Origin: Tethya wilhelma
Lineage: Eukaryota; Porifera; Demospongiae; Tethyida; Tethyidae
Length of the DNA stretch: 64,000 bases
Reading direction: 5' to 3'
Assembly (NCBI GenBank): GCA_964030475.1
Contig: CAXIPT010000008.1
Span: 542,072-606,071, forward strand
Shown here piece by piece: positions 32,339-44,600 of the stretch. The position numbers and the translations under genes are program-made. A model generated the notes under the pieces. That model ran no database searches, had not been told where the DNA came from, and saw nothing but the letters and a program-made list of their open reading frames with translations. Each line of letters opens with the position of its first letter. The stretch's first letter is position 1.

Positions 32339-33045
32339 TCAGTTCTTCTCCTGTTCTAGTTTGTGTCTTGCTAGAGCTCCTAGTTGACTCTCCCTCCACT
32401 TCCTTCTCTCAGCCAGTCCATCCAAAGGCATCTCCCTCTCCATAGCCTCCTTCACCACATCCAGAGTGGACCCACCCAGCTCTCTGGCCGGCTGCTGGGT
32501 ATTGCAGACTGTCACTATGTTAGCTCCGTATCTCTGACAGTAGTCCTCAATGCCATTGGCGTTGAGGTGCATGGTGGCAAACGGACCCATGAAGGAGTAT
32601 CTCAGTCCGAGGCCGTGAGACACAGCTGTGTCAATGTCTTCTGGCGATGCAATACCATCCTGGATTGTTAGAGTGGATAGGGAAATTTTGGGCATTAAAA
32701 CTTTTTTTGCCATGCTAGTTTTTCACACACAATTAATTTAAACGGTATTGTTGGCCATTTCAACTAAAGATTACATGTTTTAAATTTTTGCCACAAACAC
32801 TACTTGTCAGCACAAAAATGTAGAAACAAAGCATTCTTTTTACTGGCCTACCTCTACTAGTCTCCATGCTTCCATGATGAGCGCATACTGTAGTCTGTTC
32901 ACAATGAATCCATTCACTTCTTTCTTGGCTTGCACAGGAGCTTGTCCAAGTTCTTTGAGCATCTCTGTGGCCTTGCTGATGATAGCTGGGTCTGTCCAAG
33001 GAGCTGGGATGACCTCAACAAGAGGAATGTAGTGAGGAGGGTTGA

Positions 33046-33087
<42 letters not shown>

Positions 33088-34264
33088 CCATGGGAGCTGT
33101 CAAAGAAAAAGGAAGCCACAAAGAACCCACATACAACCACAACAAGCAATTACTACCCACCAACATAGTATATGCATGTATATTGATTGATTGGGGTATA
33201 TTGGTACTTCCCAAAAATATTACACTATGTATATATAACAGTGACTGATTCAAACCTACACAACACACACATGTACTCACTGGGTGTGCCACAAGGCATT
33301 GACTCCTGTGGTTGAGTTCAGAGGTGAACAGAGACGGCATGATACAGGAGGTGGAACTAGCTAGGACCATATCGTCACTGGCAAACTGATCCAAGTCAAG
33401 AAACACTTTCTTCTTCAAGTCTACATTCTCTGGTACACACTCCTGTAAAGTCACATGACAATCACATGAGAATAAATATATTATCTATGTAGATATCAAC
33501 ATTATTAGCAATGTACTGTATAGCAGGTAAATTTGGCGAATTGGCAAATTTTTCTGCAAATCAGCAAACAGTTCACGCACATATAAACAATACACAGAAT
33601 TTAATCACCAAACTTAAAATCACCAATCATACTAAAATGCGAATTTGCTAAATTTTAAGCCTGCCAAATTTATCCATTATACCGTATTCTTAAGGATAAA
33701 ATTGAAATAAAAGTTATACGATATAAACCTAATTCAACCAATGACCTTTGTACCTGCACATATTCAGCTCCTTCCATGGCTCCCTTGAGATCACTGCACA
33801 CACCCACCAGCTTGAGCAGCTGCTCTGATGTCTGTCCATCTCGAAGCAAGCCATCCTTCTCAAGGGTCTTCAGCTGCTCCTCTACAGCAACCAGTGCTCC
33901 TTTGAGCTGCTCCTCCATCACGTCAAACAGAGTCACAGAATAACCTCCTCTTGCAAACAGCTGCATGATGGAAAAATGATTAGAGAACGTTGGGTATATT
34001 TATCAATAAAAAATTACAAAGTGAAAAGGATAATATATAAGCAACACAACAGGATGGATTGAGGGAATAAATCTGGCATAGACACTTACCACAGCCCAGC
34101 ATCTTCCAATGAGACCACTGCATGAGGGGACAAGGATATATGTATTATCAAAACAATCCCAACCTCTTCAAGCATTATTGACAAAGGGTGGAGAATCATT
34201 ACCTTCCAATGATGGTCACCTTTCCTTTGTCATTTCGAGCTCTTTTGGCTTCCAATTCAGCCAT
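32339..34264 (-). CDS. CRYL1: Lambda-crystallin / L-gulonate 3-dehydrogenase
   Basis: Six exons (34264-34203, 34117-34090, 33960-33754, 33442-33281, 33046-32852, 32659-32339) join in phase to 324 residues, against 319 in human CRYL1. The N-terminal Rossmann motif VTIIGSGLIGRCWAV carries GxGxxG for NAD, followed by FARGGYSVTLFDV. The catalytic and dimer domains carry SSTSCIMPS, VAHPINPPHYIPLVEVIPAP, QKEV-type KKEVNGFIVNRLQYA and GLGLRYSFMGPFATMHLNANG. The enzyme oxidises L-gulonate in the cytosolic glucuronate-xylulose pathway. It starts 213 bp from the divergent MYO6 start. Confidence 0.95.
33517..33683. mobile_element. TATAG-end MITE, copy 1
   Basis: TATAGCAGGTAAATTTGGC at the left is matched by GCCAAATTTATCCATTATA at the right, in inverted orientation. 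The interior is rich in GGCGAATT-like words. It lies in CRYL1 intron 3. Relatives are at 41124-41308 and 38963-39166. Confidence 0.6.
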
Positions 34265-34477
34265 GATCTGATCACTCACTGGCAGGAGGTGACAGCAAAA
34301 AGAAGAAAAACACTAGTTCAACCACGCCCACCAACTTGACCACGTGGACGTGGAGATCAGTAAGTTTCGCTTAAATAGAATTACAAAATATTGAACATCA
34401 CCTGAAGAGCAGCTGGCGCCATACTCGTGGCTCGTGCTCAGACAGACCAGGACATTTTGCAAAAGCTCTAAAGCGCC

Positions 34478-35582
34478 ATGGACGGTGGACAGCGAGTGTG
34501 GGCTCCACATCCTAGTGAAGGCTACCAGCTGGGCCACATAGTGGACGTGGGAGCGGATACTCTGACAGTAGAACCGTTGGACACGAAAGAAAAGGTTGGT
34601 AAAGTAATTTATTCAGTCTTCTTGATTTAATTCATGCACTTGAATTGCAACCTATGTACTCTGTCTCTTGTATGCTATATATTTACTAGTTCTATTCTTG
34701 TTTACTACCTCCCAACTGGAGTACACACACACCCCTTTATAGAGCAGCATGATAATTAGGCCTAATTAGCCGAGATAGCCAGTCAAAACATGAAGTATTG
34801 AGTACTACCAAGTGTACATAATAAACCTGAGTTGTATATACAAATAATTTGTCAATATACAACCAGTACCCCATGGTCAGTGTGTCACTGATGTGTCACA
34901 TAATGATACATGTGGGGATCTTTTGTGAGTGATGATACACTGTTCTTTTGTATTACTCTGTGACCTGACCGTTAGCACATCAAATCCAAACAAACATTGC
35001 TAATCTCCTAATAAAGCTGCTCAGTGTTCTCCTCTAGTTAGTCTCATGGCCAACTCCTCTGTGATTGATCCTTTGCTATCCTTACTAACTCTTTAATGAG
35101 GTATTCACCTCACATTGCCAATGTCTCAGTCCCTAGCTGTCTATATAAGCCACCTACACACCATGTAGCTACATGCCCATGTTGCAAGTCAGCCCATGTT
35201 CTGTAGATATTCTGGTGATATGCTTTCTACAGGAAATTGCATATAAATCTGTACAAACAATAAAATGTGTATGTATTTGTGTTGGGTTGTGGCTGAAACT
35301 GAACTGGTTTTGAAATGTGTTTTTATCTGATGATTTTTGCCGATGTGAATTGAGTGTTGACTGTTGGTGTTATCAGTCTGAGTTGAGTAATGGTTGGTTG
35401 AAGCTTGTGTGTGGGAGAGTGTCTATCCTTGTGTGTATGTGTGTATGTGTGTGTTCTCCTGATAAATGATACTGCTATGTGTACTGATTTGTGTCACTTA
35501 GGTATAGTGTTAGTATTAAAGTGCTATTGACACAGTACTCATATACATGGAAGTTATGTCTGCCAATAAAGGACAGATAACN

Positions 35583-35664
<82 letters not shown>

Positions 35665-38600
35665 GGTAGTGGAAGCTTCTTATGACAAGGTGTTCCCTGC
35701 TGTTGAAGACATTAACAAAGATGTGGATGACAATTGTGAGCACTACAGTGTGTGTATATTGATTGCTGCAATCCAGAAAACCACTTTATAACTAAAACTG
35801 TTTTCAGTGGAAGTACAGGAACCGTAATATTGAGTACTTCTAGGTCACAGGTAGCAAATCATTCTATCCAGATCCCCCATTTCAGTTTAGCTATCCCATA
35901 ATCATTGCAGTAGTAGCTAAATGTGCTATGTATGTGTGTAGTTGAGCTAGCCCACAGTGGCCTGAGGTTCTTCCCTCTTAATGGTGGGCAGCTTGTCAGA
36001 GTACATGTTTAATGGTTGCCATGTGTAGTCATGTCTCTGGGCTAATGAGATAATGGAGTCCCTATTTGGCCATTGTTGCTGTTCTCACACATAGTGTATC
36101 TTGTGGGCGACAGTTTATGTGTGTATTTATGGTGATGTACAGGTAGCTTGATGTTTTTAAATGAAGCCACCCTCTTGAATAATCTGAGAGTTCGCTACTC
36201 CAAGAACCAGATATATGTACGTTAACACACACACACTTAACACAACACAACATAAACAAGTACATACACACTCAACAACATAATTATACAAGTACATAAT
36301 ACAAATGGACACTTTTCTCAAAACACACAAATGCTCCTCAGACCTATGTAGGCAACATTCTTCTCTCTGTCAACCCCTACACTGAGATAAGGGGACTCTA
36401 TTCCTCTGACACCATCAAACGCTACAATGGCCGCTCCCTAGGAACCCTCCCTCCCCACGTCTTTGCCATTGGTACATTGGAGAGTGTGATAGATAGAGAG
36501 AGTGTGAGTTTATTGGTCCTATTTTCTTTGTGTAGCTGATAAAGCTTATCGTGAGATGAAAGCTCTCAGGACCAGTCAGTCCATCATCGTGAGTGGTAAG
36601 TTGATTGCCCCTGCTAATCTTAGCCTAATGAGACCTTCAGTTCTAACAACTTTGTATCAACAGGTGAGAGTGGTGCTGGAAAGACTGAGTGCACCAAGTA
36701 CATACTCAGGTAAGATAGTCAATGGCGTTAAAGTGTGTTGAGCAAACTCATCAACATGTAAATGAGCCCAATACAGTGGTTTACATATTTACGAACTTTA
36801 GTCAACCAAAATTTTAACCTGTTTTCTAATGTAATTGTGGTCTAGATATTTGACTGAGTCCTATGGTGCCAGTGCTGGAGTGATTGAACAGAGAATTGTG
36901 GAAGGTAACAATATTTTTGCATGAACTACTAACTTTATCCAAGTACTCATAATGTTATAGATGACAGCAAATTCTAGCTAGGTTCATGTATTATCACTTA
37001 TTCTTTGGTTATGATCTGAAATTGTTATGCAGCCAACCCTCTCTTGGAGGCATTTGGAAATGCCAAAACTATGAGAAACAACAACAGCAGTCGATTTGGA
37101 AAGTTTGTTGAGATTCACTTCAGCGATCAGGTGAGCTAGCAAGGTTGTGTTCTTGTAATAAGAGCCTCTAGTTCATTCTTCCCTCTGTCTATAGTTTGAT
37201 GTAGTGGGTGGGTATGTCTCTCACTATTTGCTGGAGAAGTCTCGGATCTGCTCACAGTCGGCTGAAGAGCGTTCTTATCACATCTTTTACAACATGCTAG
37301 CAGGAGCTCCTCCAAAGATGAGGGAAGCATTGGGACTGCTCCCTGGGATGAAGTTCAATGTTAGCATACTGTAGTGTGCATGAGAGAGTGTCAATACACT
37401 TTACTATTGTCTCTGATCACACACACACACAGTATCTCAATCCAGCCTCTCTCCATGATCCTTCCATGCATGATGAAGAAGACTTCAAGATCCTCGAACA
37501 GTCCATGGACAAGATAGGTCTATCTCAGGAGGAAAAAGCCAACCTCTTCAGAGTAGTGGCTGCTGTCCTCCATCTAGGCAATGTCTCCTTCGAGGAAAAC
37601 ACCAATGACAAAAAAGGTTGCATAAAATATTTAGAGTTTGAATGCTCGTCTGTGACTCAACCTATTTTAGCCTCATTCCCAGGCCCTCCCTCTCCCTAGC
37701 TTTTAATGTACTGATAAAGATCAACAAAACTAAATAAACAATTACAAGTAGGCCTGGGAACATAGGCTACAGTTACTCATGAGTTGATCTGTATATAAAG
37801 AGAGCTATTAATGATTTGACTCCATGTTGTTTTGTAAAGGTGGCAGTTTGGTTTCCTCCAGTTCTCAGCAGAGTGTGGCGGGTGTGGCTAATCTTCTCGG
37901 CCTGGAAGTGGAGGAGCTGCGGAGGTCACTGACCTCTCGTGTCATGACGACCACAAAGGGTGGAGCAGTGGGTACCATTATCAAGTGAGTTTGGGTTTCA
38001 CTTTCAATGTTATCATACACCATTGCATAATTGTGTGGTAACTTTTATTCCATGATTACACGTATGACACTGTAAGTCTATCACTGTTTTCAATGTACAT
38101 TTTATAAGTTTGACATGATGTGTTTCATTGTCTACGTAATCATGACAGTTTAAGTATTAATACTAAATGTTTGAGGCTGTGGTGTGCAGACTGGTAATGT
38201 ATATTGTTATTTGCTTTAATTGTTGTACACTGAGTTGTAATCCATGCTGGTCATGGAGTACCTCGGGTTAGAGTGAGGGTTCTTGTCCCTTGTTTTTGAT
38301 AGACAAAGATGCTCCCAATGAGCAGCAGGTTGATGAGACAGAGGACCAGCACCACCATACCACTGGCAACAGTAATGATGGTGCCAGTGGTGTAGTTTGT
38401 TCTGAGTGCTGCAAAAGTTGGGGGTGCTGTGATCGTTGAAGAGTCGTCTCCTACGATGGAGTCGTCCATTTCAGTTGATGCTAGTGAGGCAGTGGTGGTT
38501 GAAATAACCATTCCTGTTTCATCAATTGCTCCTGTAATAGGTTCATTAGTGCTCTCTCCAATAGGGGCACCAATATCTGTCATTGTGGTAGTGGCTGCAG

Positions 38601-41600
38601 TGCTGTTTGGGTTATATTCCTCATCTAATGAACTGGGGGTTGGTCTCATTGCATCAGTTGTGCCAATAGGTGCTTTATTGGTGCTGAAATGTCCAGTGCT
38701 AAGAGGTGTTGGGTTAATGTGAGGTGGCATTGTTGTAGAAGAACTTAGAGAGAAGGTTGTCGAAGAGATGGAGTGAGCTGTTGGTTGAGGCTGTATTGTA
38801 GGTGTGGGGGTGACTTGGGGAGGACAGTATGTTGTTGCTGTGTGTGTGTGTGTGTGTGGGTGGGTGGGTGGGTGGGTGGTTACAGAAGATATAGGTGTAG
38901 ATTTTTTTTTTGCCATAATTATCTACCTAACGTACGTATCATTTCTGCAATAATGAGCTACTGTATAGCCAGAAATTTTTGTGGTGGAGATTTTTTTTTA
39001 CAAATTTCGTGGGTTGGCAGCTTTCCACAAAAAATTTCCCCCACGAAATTTGTAAGGTACGAGGTTGTCACGTAATGTTGAGATGCAATCCACGAAAATT
39101 TTCCCTGCGAATTTCTATTAAGATGAAAACGCAAAAATTTTCCCCCAAGAAAAATTCCCACTATACAATATTTAAAAACTTACCAAATGTCACTTGAATC
39201 AGAGGTGCAAGACTAGTAGATTGGTGAGTGGAGCTGTGTACACTATACTGACAACTGGAAGGCCCGATCTCACTCTCTCCGTACCACACTGTTTGCATTT
39301 CACTTCTACTCACTAGCAAGACTCCTGTCCCGTCCGATAGATTGTTCCCTTCCAGTATGAACCCCACCACATCTCCAGGCTGTGCTGCAATCCTCTGTGC
39401 CACAGATGGAGTATGCTCTACCAGTCTTGCTGGAAATGCTCCTACAGAAGTGATCTCATTCTCCCCCACTAGACTGTAGCATGCTGTGCTGGTAGGCGAA
39501 GGTCTCCACACTTGAAGTTTAATGTCAAGGTTTTCGAAAAGATTCGCCGAAACTGCTACTCCCCATGCTGTGATATTTGCTTGCTCTTGAAACTCGTAGC
39601 TGGTTATGATAGCTTGGTTATTGTGGAGTATTCTTTCGTTGATTGCAAATATTGACAGTTGAAAGTAGGGTGCCACACCTAGCTCTTGTGTTTGACAGGT
39701 CTGGGCTGTATAATGTGTATTTGTATTACTGACAATTGGACATCACTTATAGTGGTTGCTACTGCTTACCTCTCACTATAGCTGGAGAATATAGTGCAAT
39801 GTAGACACACACCAGTAGTTGTATGTCTCTCTTGGTTGCCATTAATTTTCCAAACTTACAAGCACAGGTAGTCGAATGTTTATACTCATAAATAATGTGC
39901 ATTATTATATGAAATCTGTTGTTATGAAGACTATGTTATGTTATGTAAGAAGTGGAGATGTGTACAAAGTGTTAATGAATTTTTTGATGCAGAAAGTACA
40001 TTTTGTTAGTCAACGGAATCTTATATGCTTTTGGTAATTAGCTATTTACAGTCAAGCCTATAACTGTTGGTAGTGCTTTAAAGGATATAGCAGGTGGAAT
40101 AAAAATTACTGTATTATCTCAATATAATGCTAATTTAGAAGCAGCATCACAGGTAATGAAACACATGCATGCACATTGCACAACACACATCACATACTGT
40201 AAAAAAAAATATGCACAGATGTATTGTATTGAATTTTTATTCACAAGGTTACATTACTTCAGTGTAAATGTGCTCCACTTGCCCTGTGTTCACTCTACAT
40301 GAGGAGGCTGTAGTGTCTAAACTCTTGGTGTTTCTTCCCTTGCTGTACACATAGTTGTAGACCATGCTGGTCAGGGAGTACCTCGGGTTAGAGTGGGTGT
40401 TCTTGTCTCTTTCTCTTCTCCTTCGTTTCCGATAAACAAAGATGCTGCCAATGAGCAGGAGGTTGATGAGACAGAGGACCAGCACCACCACACCACTGGC
40501 AACAGTAATGATGGTGCCATAGTTTGTTCTGAGTATTTCTGAGGGTGATGTACTTGCTAAAGAGTCATTGCCTGAGGTTGGTGATTCATCCATTTCAGTT
40601 GATGTCAGTGAGGCCAGAGTAGTTGAAATAACATTAGTAGGCTCTTCAATTGGTCCTATTGGGGGTTCATTAGTGTTTTCATTAATAGGGGCACCTATAT
40701 TTATCATTGTGGTGGTGATTGTAACACTATTTCCATCATTTTTATCATCATTGACTTCTGACTCATCACCAACATTATCCTCTTCCAACTCACCATCATC
40801 ATCATTGCTATCCTCTTCATCTGATGGACCAGGAGCATCAACCGTGCCGACAGGTGTTGGGCTAGGTGGAGTTATTGAAGAAGATCTTTGAGAGAACGTA
40901 GTCGTTGAGATGGACTCAGCTGTTGGTTGTGGCTGTATCAGTGGTGTGGAAGTGGAAGTGGCTTGGATCATTCGGATTGGACAGTCTGTTGTTGCTGTAC
41001 ATATTATAGGCAGCATATTTACATTATCATATATAGGTCTATAAACATACACTCATATAAAGTAGGCTGTTACATGCTACTTTAATTTATTATGCTAAGT
41101 AAAAACCTGCACGTAATGGCATTATAGGGGGTAAATTTGGCGGGCTTAAAATCTGGCGAATTTCCATTTTAGCATGATTGGCGATTTTAAATTTGGCGAT
41201 TTAATTCCGCATGCTGCATTGTTTATATGAGTATATAACTATTTGGCGATTTGAAGAATAATTCACCAATTTGCCAAATTTAATTCTCACCAAATTTACC
41301 CACTATACGGTGTAAGAATTTCTTGCTTACCTAATGTCACTCGAATCAGAGGTGCAAGACTAGTAGATTGGTGGGTGGAGCTGTGTACACTATACTGACA
41401 ACTGGAAGGCCCGATTTCACTCTCTCCATACCACACTGTTTGCACTGCATCTGTACTCACTAACAAGACTCCTGTCTCGTCCGATAGATTGTTCCCTTCT
41501 AGTATGAAGCCCACCACATCTCCAGGCTGTACGGCAATCCTCTGTGCCTCAGGTGGAGTAATACGTATTGTTCCTGCTGACGCTACTCTTGAAGTCATCT

Positions 41601-44600
41601 CATTCTCACCCACTAGACTGTAGCATGTCCCTCCATCTCTTGTGGTGGGGGCGGGTCTCCACACTTGAATTCTGATGACATAGTTTTCAGAGGAGCCTGC
41701 AGAGATTGCTATTCCCCACTCTGTGATGGTAGCACAGCACTGAAACACGTAGCTGGCCACGATAGCTTGATTGTTGTGAAGTATTCTATCATCGATTGTG
41801 GATAAAGAGTCTAGAGAGATGCGGGCAGGACCTAGCACTTGTGACGGGCATGTCTGAGCTACACGTATGAGATTGGCATACATGCTTATGTTATATATGA
41901 CATTGTATCCATGCTTGTAACTTACCTTTGACCATAGACAGTAGTATCAATGCTACATAGCTATAACACACCAGTAGCAACTGCTGGATCTCTCTCTTGG
42001 ACACCATGTTCAAAATTTTTAACACAGCTATTTAATCTACACTTATGCATACTATATTATTATGAATAAATGCATCCATGCAGTATAAATCATGTGATTC
42101 TGTCTGTTTGTGAAGATTCTAGGCTGTGTGGGAAGTGGATGTGATTAGCTACACTGAGTGTAAATGGATTTCTCAAGTGTCCACATATAGAAGCTAAATT
42201 GTGTTAGTGAGTGGAATCTTATACTTTTGATAATTGGTTTAGTGTCCTTGCAGTCAAACCAAACAGTTGGTAGTGGCAAATACAAGAACTCTACTGTCCA
42301 ATAGTGTTTGACAACAACCACACATGCATGGCCCTTTTGATGTTTGTGTTGCACCACATACTATAATTTTAAGACATACAACGTGACACCCGGTGTTATT
42401 AATCTAATCTTGAAATTTAAAACGAAATTTACAGTGATTGAAAACATTATGCTGAATATGTGATTGTACGCTATGTAACGGCTGCAGCTGTTTTGAAAGT
42501 GGTTTGGTTCCCAAGTTTCTTTAGTTTTATATATCTTCATAAATGGGTTCTGTAGAATCTTCGATCATGACGTCCGAGGCATAAAATGAGTTGCTATAGT
42601 CCCTGTGGGTGCCGGCAGTTGAACTCCAAATTTGAAGTGTCGGATATGCAGAGTTGTAGTCCATACTAGCTTGGGAACTACGAACTTGCAAGTTTGGCGT
42701 CGAATTGTTGCCATTTTGTTTCTGATCGCTACTGCTCAGTCTTTTGCATACGATCACACCGACGACTATTAGCACCACAAACAGAATGAGGACCACGCCC
42801 ACACCACTGGATACGATAATGATGGTGTCGTTTGTTGAGGCAGCGGAGGCTGGAGTGCTAGTGGTGGAGGGAGATGTGGGGGGGAGTTCTTGATCGACCT
42901 GATCTGTGATAGTGTCACTGATCACAGCTGGTGTTGGACTGGTATGAAGAGGCGAAGAATAGACCAGTGTACTTGTAGTACTTGTGGACCTAATAATATG
43001 TGTAGTTGTTGGTGTTGGTGTTGGTGTTGGTGTTGGTGTTGGTGTTGTTGGGCATTCTGTAGGTGCTGCATTAAAAGGAAAAAAAGTACATAAAAGTAAA
43101 GTCAGGATTAGGGTAGCTAAATTTTTCAATTCACATGCAACGTCAAGCTACATATACTCATGATATGCATAATAATTGCAGGCACTTACCTATTGATGCT
43201 GTAATCAGTGGTCCTAGATTTGTCGTGGTTCTTAGACTTCTAGTCACACCGACTGGGAATGGACACTCTGGTAGTGGTCCCATTCCCGTGTTTCCATACC
43301 ACACTGTCTCTCTGGAGTATGAGCCCACAAGCACCACTCCAGGACTTGCCGAGGGGAACTCACCTTCCAGTCTGAAGCCCACCACATCTCCTGGCTGTAC
43401 TGCAATCCTCTCACCAAGTGAGGGAGTCTCTCTTATCACTCCTTCTAGCAAAGTCACAGAACTGGCCCTGTTCTCTCCAACCAGACTGTAGCATCCATCA
43501 CTGTCCACCGTTGGAGAAGGTCTCCACACTTGAAACTGAACATTAAAGCTCTGGGCCACAGTGGTGATCCGATTATTACCACCCTCACTGCTGTCACTGC
43601 TATCACTGTCTTCGTCATCATCATTGTTGCTGCGGACTGGGTCGCTGTAGACGTCTATCCCCCATGCTGTGATGCTGCCACAGCATTGCAGCTCGTAGCT
43701 TGTTACTATGGTTTGATGTGAGTGTGGTATTCTTTCTTCGTCACCTCGGTCAAATAGATTTGGCAGATTTCCATTTGTGCCAGTTGCTTTTAGGCAAGTC
43801 TGAGCTGCATTGAATAAAGACTATCATTAATTTCTGCAACCATGAAGTATATTGTACGTGAATTATATATATGCTGCTTGTCATGCAGTATAATTATATA
43901 CTTGGTTATGATAGACTTACTTTTGGTGACTGCTGGAAATGTGAAGAGGAACACGGTCAATAGAAACTTGAGAGAAACGTATCTGTTCATATTCAGAGTC
44001 TCTTGAAAGTATACTTGGCTCTTAGACTGTCACTATTGTAGATTGATTCAAATTTTTTGTTTATCTCTGACCATCTGTTCATTCATGCAAATGTGGTCAG
44101 ACTGCTTGGCCAACACTATATCACCCTACTGTCATTGTTGTTCTAGGCGGGAGACCAAATAGATAAACATGCACTGAAGCTTTATTTGTTGAGACAATGA
44201 GACTGTAAACTAGTATCATTGTCAGGAATTGCACTTTGGATGTGCTAGTTTGCAGGAGAAGAGCTAATTGTGAATGAATGAGTAGCATGGTTATTGGTCG
44301 TCAGTGTCATCCCAGTTACNCGAGCTGAAAAAAAGTGCTAGCCAGAAGTCCTATCTAGATTATGATGAATACAATAATGAGCCTACAGTTGACTGGAATG
44401 GATGCTGTCTGAGTATCGAATGTGCTGCTCACTCTTTAAAGGCTGTCCATAATAGTACAGCAGGATGCTCAACCCTCATACTTGCCGCCCCCCCCCACCA
44501 CCACCACCACCACCACCACCACCACCAGTGTACAAAGATTGATGCAACTGATCAATATACTTTACTTGATACATTCAGTCACACTCTATATCAGTATTGA

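Noticed and set aside
44304..44600. Short plus-strand ORF with a His tract between N2 and N3
   Set aside because: It crosses a single N, the His run is a (CAC)n microsatellite, and there are no splice sites or family similarity to support a gene.
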